Source: Phymatolithon calcareum
Taxonomy: Eukaryota; Rhodophyta; Florideophyceae; Hapalidiales
Direction of reading: 5' to 3'
DNA length: 64,000 nt
Assembly (NCBI GenBank): GCA_977006965.1
Contig: OZ345362.1
Span: forward strand, 1,798,001-1,862,000
Every line of letters starts with the position of its first letter. Positions within the stretch are counted from its first letter, which is position 1. Made by a program: the position numbers and the translations under genes. The notes under the pieces are model-generated. The model was not told the origin of the DNA, searched no databases, and worked only from the letters and a program-made list of their open reading frames with translations. Positions 43,783 through 54,600 of this stretch are shown here, in pieces.

Positions 43783-45275
43783 GCCGAGTTGTACTGCCGA
43801 AAATAGGAACAGGATACTGCAGAATGAATACCCATCCAGACTTCACTGCTTCCATCTCCTTGTCTGTCGACTTCTTCCAAATTTTGCTCCAAAGCCTGTG
43901 GACGCTTTTAACGTAGCAAAACAGAACGACATCATTCCACAACTTTTGACTTACTAGCATATGAATACGCGGAACTGGAGGAAGAAACCTCTCCAAAAGT
44001 GCCTTGAGCCTGCTGTTGAGTGAAGGATTCAGCATCTCAGCGCAGCAATGTAGGCCTTCGATGCTCAAACGGGAAGCTTTGAGTTTCTGTTATCAACTCC
44101 GCGTTCTCACATGGAGCTTCAAAGGTCTCTCAATCAATTCCATGTAAATTTTGCAAACGATAAGATAGACTTGATGATATATATTTTGGCTCTTGAAATG
44201 CTGGTAGCCTTACTATGAGAAACGCAAAATGCATGACTGAAGGAATGGACTTATGCTAACATTCGTTTTCAAACAGTTCTCTATTTCGTTTCTTTGATAG
44301 AGGCTTCCCAACTGCCTTCGCAGTACCTCCTGTCACAAGCAGGCAGTGAAGGATGTAGAGGAACTTGTTTAAACCATATTTGGGGGGGGGGGATCTTCGA
44401 TTGCCAGGAAAGTACGTACGTAGTAGAAAAAGACTCAAATATTCCCAGTCCATTCAGCGCTGTAATTTAGGAAGGCGAATTAATTTTTTTGATTTCTTTT
44501 TCTAGTGTTCAATTAAAATGGGCCTTCCTGAAACACAAAATAAGACGCGACGAATTTGGGGAGAGCGTGACTGATTTTTGTGCTATTTGACCCCTGTGCG
44601 ATCTGAAACAAAAAATTTTGCGCGTATCATTGGTACTAAAAAATGTAATTCCCACCGGGGAGGTGGGTTGGAAGTTGCCACTTCTAGAATCTTGGGTGGA
44701 ATCAGTACGTACTGGCAATACAGTCGAGCCGTGCAAGCAGAACAGAAAATGGCCACCCAGATCCAACGCTAGTCGACCATTCCGCGCCACATCTCTCATT
44801 TCACGCTCACACACGGACGTAAGAACATGAGTGTGGCGTTTGCTGTGCTTTTCGGGTCGTTTATTTGTTCAATTTGAGGGCGAGTCTTGTTGGGATGAAC
44901 CGAATTCTTACCACGTTTGTGCCAGCAACTTAGCGTAGAAGCTAACAGTCTGTTTGGGGGTGAGTAGGATGTCAAAATTCCTGTTCACCGATGTTTGGTC
45001 GCTGGGAGATGACCGAACGAATACACAATTCTGAGACGCCACCAAAGACTTAGAGTTTGGATCTTCTCCTTAACAACAGCTACTGACGTGCTTAATCGTC
45101 ACAGTCGAGAGCATATCTAGTAGTATCCGCGGTGGGAGTGTGTGCAGCGGCTGAGCGTCGACTTAAATGCTTGTTTTTCAAAAGCAACCATGGCTTCAGC
45201 ATCGTTCTATTCATTCTACAATTAGACTATCACATGACAATCGTAAAATAGGATTGAAGCCAAGAGTTTCAACAC

Positions 45276-45686
45276 TCAATTTTTCTTGTTGAGGGAAACC
45301 ATCATCATTTGCATTAATTGATCATGCCTCTTATCCTCCCGCTCACGCCTCGCTCTCTCCTCCGCTCTCTGTTCTGCACGTTCTTTCCGCTCTTCCTCTC
45401 ACTGCTCTGCACGCTCTTTCCGCTCTTCCTCTCGCTGTTCGCTACGATCCTTGCGTTCCCCTTCTCACCGGTTTTGATCTTGAAGTATCTGTAACTTGAG
45501 AAGACTGGTCAACTCTTCACCATAGCTAGTTTCTCTTCGCATTACGGATCGCCGTCGATGCACCAAGGGATGCGGGAGGGTATGCTGTATCTCTCGCGAC
45601 GAATTGGTCCCGTTTTCACGCTCAAGCAAGGATACGCAATCATCAGTACTATCGCCATCTTCGTCATCAATGCCTTCGGTGAGCTC
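45276..45686 (-). pseudogene. Decayed coiled-coil protein with two TGA stops
   Basis: A single frame of 137 codons reads through two internal TGA codons. It encodes an acidic segment (EGIDDEDGDSTDD), a short basic region and a C-terminal helix built of EERKERAEQR-type repeats, ending HDQLMQMMMVSLNKKN. Such tails occur on Myb/SANT-like accessory proteins of plant and algal transposons. The two tandem repeats differ at the decisive codon: CAG CGA GAG in one and CAG TGA GAG in the other. The stop is therefore a C-to-T change at a CpG. The N-terminal domain is absent or beyond another TGA at 45687-45689. Confidence 0.65.
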
Positions 45687-47123
45687 TCAGATCCTGTGCC
45701 GCGCTCGTGCCGAACGATAGGAGAGAAAGAGGGCGCTTATGAGGCAATAGCACGAACTAGCCATCGTTGGAAGCACAGGCTAAATCCTAGCAACTTTGAC
45801 TACTGCCCATATCAGAGAGCGGGTTGATCGAAAGCGAATGGGTGATTGAATGGGATGGAGATACATGAGCATGGAAGGAGAAAGTTTCAGGGAACGGAGA
45901 CCAGCTTTCCCCAATTCATTGTAAATATCGTTTTGGGATGGTACCAAATTTTTCTTACTGGGGGTGGCTCTAATGAGAAAAACTGCGTTTGCGACTACAC
46001 AAAACGTGACAGGTTTAATACGCACAAATCCCGTTTTTGTGTTTTCAGGAAGGCCCCATTCAGTCAGCCGCGGTCGTCCCCAGGTATCGACCCCATCCAC
46101 CGCCGCGGAGCGATCACCTGCGACCGTCTACCCGCCGTTACCATCGCAGTTACCATACCAGTCATGCTACCACCCGCCTTTGTTTTTCGCGCCATTTTTC
46201 CCTCATCTCACCAACGCAACTTCAGCATCTGCGGGCTTCGCCACACCACGCCGCTGCATCCTTCGTCTTGCTCACCATTTGTTCGTCCCGTCTGCCGACA
46301 ATTGCTGTCTAATAACAGAAATAAGAATATGCCGTTTAACCTCCAGTTAGGTAGCTAGCCACCTTTACAATAAACTACAATACTTCGAGTAGGGTTGCTT
46401 TGGCGGTAGGATTGGCTAGTTTGGTCCGCTAAAATACGTTTTGGATGAGACCAAACAACTGGGGCCTAAATATACTGTATACTGTATGGTCAAATATTTT
46501 TCCAGCGGCGCTGGGTGTACTGGCGCGTTCCCAACGGCGAATGATACAGCCCGGTAATGTTGGGTAAAGCTAACGCCAAGATCGTCGTTTTCTGATGTCG
46601 TAAGCATGCTAGCGTACCGGATATACGACATGGTGCAACCCATCCGTATTCTGGGGTACCGGCGTCACAGCCGGCAATGCTTTTGTTCCCCCACCCACCG
46701 CTCTCTATGAATGTATAGGAGACTCCTATAGATAAATGGCAGTTGATTGGCAGGGGACATGCCCGCTTCCGGACATCGCTTAGGCGAGATTGGAAGCGTT
46801 TGCTCCTAATACAGGTACACGTAGTACAGCAATTGGTAGCATATTACACGTGTATCATCGCCTAATCGGCTAAACCGCCAGACACAAAGTTTGTGACATG
46901 TCCTCGCACAAATGATGAACACTGCTCGATCAATGATTGGACCATGGTGCACCCCCTGAGAAGATAGTATCCAATTGAAATACGTTTGATGACAGAAGTG
47001 GGCGATGCATGTAACAGTGCGACATGTCGCACTCTTATTCTTGGAATGCATTGCCATGCATGGAAATGCATTCCAAGAATTTTTTCCTGTACGTCAGCTG
47101 GGCAGCTGTCTGGGAAAACCTCG
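45687..47123. other. Intergenic with paired palindromes
   Basis: No gene supported. The last 110 bases before the methyltransferase carry two adjacent palindromes (separate entry). Confidence 0.45.
47017..47080. repeat. Two adjacent palindromes upstream of the methyltransferase
   Basis: gtgcgacatgtcgcac (47017-47032) is a perfect 16-bp palindrome. Four bases later, 47037-47080 is a 44-bp near-perfect palindrome: exact 16-bp arms (attcttggaatgcatt and its complement) around a 12-base centre that is itself palindromic except for its outer pair. They end 43 bp before the start codon and could be operator-like sites or a transcript hairpin. Confidence 0.85.
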
Positions 47124-47753
47124 ATGTGCGATGATGTCAAGTTTTGGGACGGTTTCGCCGCTGAGTATGCAGCAAGCCCAATCAAGGACGAAGAGCAATA
47201 TGCCGACACCATAGTACGAATTCGCAAGCACCTCGTCCCTACAACACGCATGCTGGAGGTCGGGTGCGGAACAGGGACATCAGCGCTGAAGCTTGCCGGT
47301 GACGTGCAGCACATATTGGCGACGGATATATCTCCAAAGTTGGTCCAAATTGCGTCGGATAAAGGCATTGTTGCGGGCACTGAGAACGTCGAGTTTCGAG
47401 TTGCAGATGTGACGCAGGCGCCTGGCGCAGACGAGTCTTACGACATTGTACTTGCACTTAATCTCCTTATGCTGGTACCTGACACAGATAGCGCCATTGC
47501 GGCGCTCAAGAAGAAACTTAGGCCTGGTGGGTTGTTCATCTCAAAGACTTCAGGAATGGCCGAGAACTTTGTGCTTCGCATCGCTGTCACTGTAGCACAG
47601 TTTTTCGGGCGCGCACCAGCCAGTGTCCGATTCTTCAGTCGTGATGAGTTGTCGAAGAAAATTGTAGATGCTGGAATGCAGATCGTTGAGAGTCATGACT
47701 ATGACGACATCCATAAAAGGCGATTTATTGTGGCGATGAAGCCTGTGCAGTAG
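47124..47753 (+). CDS. Class I SAM-dependent methyltransferase
   Basis: 209 residues with the Rossmann-fold methyltransferase signature. Motif I is LEVGCGTGT (44-52), with the acidic ribose-binding residue in ATDIS (Asp68), DIVLALNLL (107-115) as motif II, and LRPGGLFISK (132-141) as motif III. FWDGFAAEYA near the start is typical of small-molecule methyltransferases of the UbiE/Coq5 or thiopurine-like group. The substrate is unknown. The frame is open upstream, but that part is the palindromic leader, so the ATG at 47124 is preferred; an upstream ATG at 46986 would add 46 residues without leader character. Confidence 0.8.
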   Translation: MCDDVKFWDGFAAEYAASPIKDEEQYADTIVRIRKHLVPTTRMLEVGCGTGTSALKLAGDVQHILATDISPKLVQIASDKGIVAGTENVEFRVADVTQAPGADESYDIVLALNLLMLVPDTDSAIAALKKKLRPGGLFISKTSGMAENFVLRIAVTVAQFFGRAPASVRFFSRDELSKKIVDAGMQIVESHDYDDIHKRRFIVAMKPVQ

Positions 47754-48614
47754 ACTACACTTTGCACAATGGAACGGAGGTTGACCTGGTTGTTCAACGC
47801 CTCGTCAGGGCTTATTGTTCCTTAAATCCGCATGGCACAAGTTCCAAGTCAATCCTCGAACGGGAAAAGTAGACGGCAGGTTCCGATTCTTTATGACCAT
47901 GTCGATCATCGATTCTGGCAGCCACACTTTGCTACTTTGGAGGCATTTCTATCGATTTCTAAATTACTGTAGTTGTCATGATCGGCATACTGTACAGTGC
48001 ACTACTGTAGTGGAAAGCCGCTTTTCATGCACTTCCTTCACATCCGCCTTTTGCAAACATTTCTTGCTCGCTGAGCGTATCCGTCCGGGAAAACCGCGGT
48101 GAAGATGAGTACCGACTGCGTCCGGTGCTATGCCCACATCGCGCATGCAACACGGATAGTGATACTGTAGGTCAAACCCTGTGTTGAATGCGCCCGACAA
48201 GTGAGTGCAGCTAGTGATTGGTGCTCCACGCAGTACGTGGCGCTGCAACAGTTACACGGTGAAGCACACAGCAATCACATGATGTGCCATGAAACACGAG
48301 TCTAGATTATCGATTTTCTCACCGTTGTCACTACGAAATTCAGCATGAGGCTTGAGAAGTGCAGTCCACAAAAATGCAAATGCTCGAAATCACACAGCAA
48401 GTGCATTTAACGCTAAAAAAAATCTACCTTTCTTTCTAAGTCCAATGGAATGCAGTACAGTTCTGTAGTTTGCACAAATACATTTCGGTGTTTAGTTTTC
48501 TTCGCCTCTGTAGTGAAAGAGTCGCTCGTTCGACGTTCTATTGTACTTTTCCTTTATCGGTACAGTACATTGCTAAGCTGTCATGCTCTGATGAACTGCA
48601 CTATTAATTCACGA
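47754..48614. other. Intergenic, nothing recognised
   Basis: Region between the 3' ends of the methyltransferase and the giant Sel1 gene (convergent). TACTGTA/TACAGTA words occur several times (about 47990-48010, 48460, 48560). Confidence 0.5.
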
Positions 48615-51600
48615 CTACACACCAAGCACTGACATTTGAGTTTCAGAACGAGCCATCTGTAGGAGCTGTTCTGCTCGAACGGGATCAGCAGGAACTCCGT
48701 CGGCACCATCTCGTAGTAATTTCGACAAGCTGTACATTGCCGCCCCACGAATGCGCAATTTCACTCTTCGATCACACTGTGCTGGCAATCCCTCAATGCC
48801 AGAGTCGAGCAAATGCCGTACATTAAAATAAGAAATCACGGCACCGGCTTCGTTGATAGCACGCGTGTAGAGCTCATGTGCTCGAGCCGGTTCTTTCGAT
48901 ACGCCATTTGCGCCAAAGTGCAGCAAGAGTGCAAGGCTGTACATTGCATCTGCGGATCCAGTGCTTTCAATCACACTGGTATACAGCTCGAGAGGACGAG
49001 ACGGGTCAGCCTCCACGGCGTTAGTGCCATGATGAAGCAGCTCAGCAAGACCAGTCTTCGAAATCACATTGTCGCCCTTCTCGATGGCGCGGTTGTACAG
49101 CTCCGCAGCACGATGCGCGTTTGCCGGAACCCCTTCTGCGCCCTCTTCCAGCAAGTTTGCGAGGTTGTTCATGGCAACCACATGGTCGCCCTCCTCGATG
49201 GCGCGGTTGTACAGCTCCGCAGCACGATGCGCGTTTGCTGCAACCCCTTCTGCGCCCTCACTGAGCAAGTCTGCGAGGTTGACCGTGGCATGAACATCTT
49301 CGCCCTCGTCGATGGCGCGGTTGTACAGCTCCGCAGCACGATGCGCGTTTGCTGGAACACCTTCTGCGCCCTCTTCCAGCAAGTTTGCGAGGTTGTTCAT
49401 GGCAACCACATGGTCGCCCTCCTCGATGGCGCGGTTGTACAGCTCCGCAGCACGATGCGCGTTTGCTGGAACCCCTTCTGCGCCCTCACTGAGCAAGATT
49501 GCGAGGTTGACCATGGCAACCACATGGTCGCCCTCCTCGATGGCGCGGTTGTACAGCTCCGCAGCACGATGCGCGTTTGCTGCAACCCCCTCTGCGCCCT
49601 CTTTCAGCAACATTGCGAGGTTGACCATGGCATTCACATTGTCGCCCTCCTCGATGGCGCGGTTGTACAGCTCCGCAGCACGATGCGCGTTTGCTGCAAC
49701 CCCCTCTGCGCCCTCTTCCAGCAACATTGCGAGGTGGACCATGGCATGCACATTGCCGCCCTCCTCGATGGCGCGGTTGTACAGCTCCGCAGCACGATGC
49801 GCGTTTGCTGGAACCCCTTCTGCGCCCTTCTTGAGCAAGATTGCGAGGTGGACCATGGCATGCACATTGCCGCCCTCCTCGATGGCGCGGTTGTACAGCT
49901 CCACAGCACGATGCGCGTTTGCTGGAACCCCTTCTGCGCCCTCACTGAGCAAGATTGCGAGGTTGACCATGGCATTCACATGGTCGACCTCCTCGATGGC
50001 GCGGTTGTACAGCTCCGCAGCACGATGCGCATTTGCTGGAACCCCTTCTGCGCCCTTCTTGAGCAAGATTGCGAGGTTGTTCATGGCAACCACATGGTCG
50101 CCCTCCTCGATGGCGCGGTTGTACAGCTCCGCAGCACGATGCGCGTTTGCTGCAACCCCTTCTGCGCCCTCACTGAGCAAGTCTGCGAGGTTGACCATGG
50201 CATGAACATCTTCGCCCTCGTCGATGGCGCGGTTGTACAGCTCCGCAGCACGATGCGCGTTTGCTGGAACACCTTCTGCGCCCTCTTCCAGCAAGTTTGC
50301 GAGGTTGTTCATGGCAACCACATGGTCGCCCTCCTCGATGGCGCGGTTGTACAGCTCCGCAGCACGATGCGCGTTTGCTGGAACCCCTTCTGCGCCCTCA
50401 CTGAGCAAGATTGCGAGGTTGACCATGGCATTCACATGGTCGCCCTCCTCGATGGCGCGGTTGTACAGCTCCGCAGCACGATGCGCGTTTGCTGGAACAC
50501 CTTCTGCGCCCTCTTCCAGCAAGTTTGCGAGGTTGTTCATGGCAACCACATGGTCGCCCTCCTCGATGGCGCGGTTGTACAGCTCCGCAGCACGATGCGC
50601 ATTTGCTGGAACCCCTTCTGCGCCCTCTTCCAGCAAGTTTGCGAGGTTGTTCATGGCAACCACATGGTCGCCCTCCTCGATGGCGCGGTTGTACAGCTCC
50701 GCAGCACGATGCGCGTTTGTTGGAACCCCTTCTGCGCCCTCACTGAGCAAGATTGCGAGGTTGACCATGGCATTCACATGGTCGCCCTCCTCGATGGCGC
50801 GGTTGTACAGCTCCGCAGCACGATGCGCATTTGCTGCAACCCCTTCTGCGCCCTCTTTCAGCAAGATTGCGAGATTGCACATGGCATCCACATGGTCGCC
50901 CTCCTCGATGGCGCGGTTGTACAGCTCCGCAGCACGATGCGCGTTTGCTGCAACCCCTTCTGCGCCCTCACTGAGCAAGTTTGCGAGATTGCACATGGCA
51001 ACCACATGGTCGCCCTCCTCGATGGCGCGGTTGTACAGCTCCGCAGCACGATGCGCATTTGCTGCAACCCCTTCTGCGCCCTCTTTCAGCAAGTTTGCGA
51101 GATTGCACATGGCATCCACATCTTCACCCTCCTCGATGGCGCGGTTGTACAGCTCCGCAGCACGATGCGCGTTTGCTGCAACCCCTTCTGCGCCCTCACT
51201 GAGCAAGATTGCGAGGTTGACCATGGCATTCACATGGTCGCCCTCCTCGATGGCGCGGTTGTACAGCTCCGCAGCACGATGCGCATTTGCTGGAACCCCT
51301 TCTGCGCCCTCTTTCAGCAAGATTGCGAGATTGCACATGGCATCCACATCTTCGCCCTCCTCGATGGCGCGGTTGTACAGCTCCGCAGCACGATGCGCGT
51401 TTGCTGCAACCCCTTCTGCGCCCTCACTGAGCAAGTTTGCGAGGTTGTTCATGGCAACCACATGGTCGCCCTCCTCGATGGCGCGGTTGTACAGCTCCGC
51501 AGCACGATGCGCATTTGCTGGAACCCCTTCTGCGCCCTCTTTCAGCAAGTTTGCGAGATTGCACATGGCATCCACATCTTCGCCCTCCTCGATGGCGCGG

Positions 51601-54600
51601 TTGTACAGCTCCGCAGCACGATGCGCGTTTGCTGCAACCCCTTCTGCGCCCTCACTGAGCAAGATTGCGAGGTTGACCATGGCATTCACATGGTCGACCT
51701 CCTCGATGGCGCGGTTGTACAGCTCCGCAGCACGATGCGCATTTGCTGGAACCCCTTCTGCGCCCTCTTTCAGCAAGTTTGCGAGATTGCACATGGCATC
51801 CACATCTTCGCCCTCGTCGATGGCGCGGTTGTACAGCTCCGCAGCACGATGCGCGTTTGCTGCAACCCCTTCTGCGCCCTCACTGAGCAAGTCTGCGAGG
51901 TTGACCATGGCATGAACATCTTCGCCCTCGTCGATGGCGCGGTTGTACAGCTCCGCAGCACGATGCGCGTTTGCTGGAACACCTTCTGCGCCCTCTTCCA
52001 GCAAGTTTGCGAGGTTGTTCATGGCAACCACATGGTCGCCCTCCTCGATGGCGCGGTTGTACAGCTCCACAGCACGATGCGCGTTTGCTGCAACCCCCTC
52101 TGCGCCCTCTTCCAGCAACATTGCGAGGTTGACCATGGCATGCACATGGTCGCCCTCCTCGATGGCGCGGTTGTACAGCTCCGCAGCACGATGCGCGTTT
52201 GCTGGAACCCCTTCTGCGCCCTCACTGAGCAAGTTTGCGAGGTTGTTCATGGCAACCACATGGTCGCCCTCCTCGATGGCGCGGTTGTACAGCTCCGCAG
52301 CACGATGCGCATTTGCTGCAACCCCTTCTGCGCCCTCTTTCAGCAAGTTTGCGAGATTGCACATGGCATCCACATCTTCGCCCTCGTCGATGGCGCGGTT
52401 GTACAGCTCCGCAGCACGATGCGCATTTGCTGGAACCCCTTCTGCGCCCTCTTTCAGCAAGTTTGCGAGATTGCACATGGCATCCACATCTTCGCCCTCC
52501 TCGATGGCGCGGTTGTACAGCTCCGCAGCACGATGCGCATTTGCTGGAACCCCTTCTGCGCCCTCTTTCAGCAAGATTGCGAGATTGCACATGGCATCCA
52601 CATCTTCGCCCTCCTCGATGGCGCGGTTGTACAGCTCCGCAGCACGATGCGCGTTTGCTGCAACCCCTTCTGCGCCCTCACTGAGCAAGTTTGCGAGGTT
52701 GTTCATGGCAACCACATGGTCGCCCTCCTCGATGGCGCGGTTGTACAGCTCCGCAGCACGATGCGCGTTTGCTGGAACCCCCTCTGCGCCCTCTTCCAGC
52801 AACATTGCGAGGTTGACCATGGCATTCACATTGTCGCCCTCCTCGATGGCGCGGTTGTACAGCTCCGCAGCACGATGCGCGTTTGCTGCAACCCCTTCTG
52901 CGCCCTCTTCCAGCAAGTTTGCGAGGTTGAACATGGCAAGCACATTGTCGCCCTCGTCGATGGCGCGGTTGTACAGCTCCACAGCACGATGCGCGTTTGC
53001 TGGAACCCCTTCTGCGCCCTCACTGAGCAAGTTTGCGAGGTTGAACATGGCATTCACATCTTCGCCCTCCTCGATGGCGCGGTTGTACAGCTCCGCAGCA
53101 CGATGCGCGTTTGCTGCAACCCCTTCTGCGCCCTTCTTGAGCAAGATTGCGAGGTTGAACATGGCAAGCACATTGTCGCCCTCGTCGATGGCGCGGTTGT
53201 ACAGCTCCGCAGCACGATGCGCGTTTGCTGGAACACCTTCTGCGCCCTCACTGAGCAAGTTTGCGAGGTTGTTCATGGCAACCACATGGTCGCCCTCCTC
53301 GATGGCGCGGTTGTACAGCTCCGCAGCACGATGCGCGTTTGCTGGAACCCCTTCTGCGCCCTCTTTCAGCAAGCTTGCGAGGTTTATCATGGCACCCACA
53401 TCTTCGCCCTCCTCGATGGCGCGCTTGTACAGCTTGCCAGCACGATGTTGGTTTCTGCTCCCAACTGTCTTCATCTGGTCCCGCAAGTTGTCCACATGTG
53501 CCATCACATTTTCATTCCGTGCAATTGCTATGGCAAATCCTTCTTCCGTGGACATGTCCAATGTTTTCTCCAGTGCCGTGCTGCACGCAAAATTATAATC
53601 GCCTTTTGATATCTTACTGAAGTGCACAGTAGAAAGTGCAAGAGCTGCAATAGCCCGCTCTCTTCTGCCGACCTTTAGAAATGACGACAAGACGGCACAA
53701 AAGTTGGCGTAAGCCACTGCAACGGATGCCTCGTTCATTGATTCATTGAGCACATATTCAAATTGCTTGTCAATGAGAGCCACCCATTTCTCGTCTCCAA
53801 ATTGGTTTCTCATGGACCTCACGGAGGCTCCTTGCAACTTGCCCGCATTTCGAGGCATATAGAACCCTTCGATTAGCGTCACAGCGTCTTGCGCTGCTTT
53901 TCTGCTGCGACCTCCTTCAAATAGAATCTGAAGCGCCTTTCCGAGCGCATCACCATCTTCCATTGCCGTCACCGCAACTTCATATAGCGTCAGAGCTACG
54001 TCTAGATCTTCTTTCCTTCCAGATTCCATAAGACGGTCTGCACGCATTCGAATATCTTCAACTCTCCACGGTGATCTGTTTCTCGCTTCTTCACTTTGGC
54101 TAAAGCCACGCACAACCTCCACGACAATGAGGGACGCATGTTTCAGAGACATATTGTCGGCATCAGCGTATGAAACCGGTGCAGATATCCGAGTTCGGAA
54201 ATTAAAAATGGTCTTTGTGCCACGAAGAAGTTCTGTTTCAACTTTGATGGGCCTGGAGTTTTGTACCTTGAAAATATATCCTCGGCTTCTCATCTCATAC
54301 ATGGATATATCTGATCGTGTCGGTAACCATCCATCCCACATCCTCATGCTCCCTGTTCCCGCTTTTGATGCATCGAACAACGATACCCCAGACGAAATTC
54401 TTCTTCTCGTCCGGCAAACTGACCACGAAGCACGTCCAATTTCCACTTTTGACTTTTCCGCTCCCGTCAGTCGACCTCCAAACGCATCACGCCACGCTTC
54501 CCACGAAAATCTCTCGCTAGTCGATTCCCCAACACGCAGCTTTGCATTAATTGATACCGCGGACCCGTTGTCTTGTCTCGAAAATCTCATCACAACTTGT

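Larger units (their letters stand above)
43205..45275. other. Intergenic with two strong hairpins
   Basis: Contains exact inverted repeats at 43541-43581 (12-bp arms) and 43743-43782 (18-bp arms, loop agca) and an 11-base G run at 44382-44392. Short frames on both strands show no recognisable motif. Confidence 0.5.

Noticed and set aside
48813-53609. 1,598-codon open frame on the plus strand across the Sel1 array, plus 550-560-codon frames in another phase
   Set aside because: They mirror the 114-bp repeat, which is a multiple of three and lacks stops in several frames. Their sequence is the antisense of a well-formed Sel1 solenoid and has no domain character.
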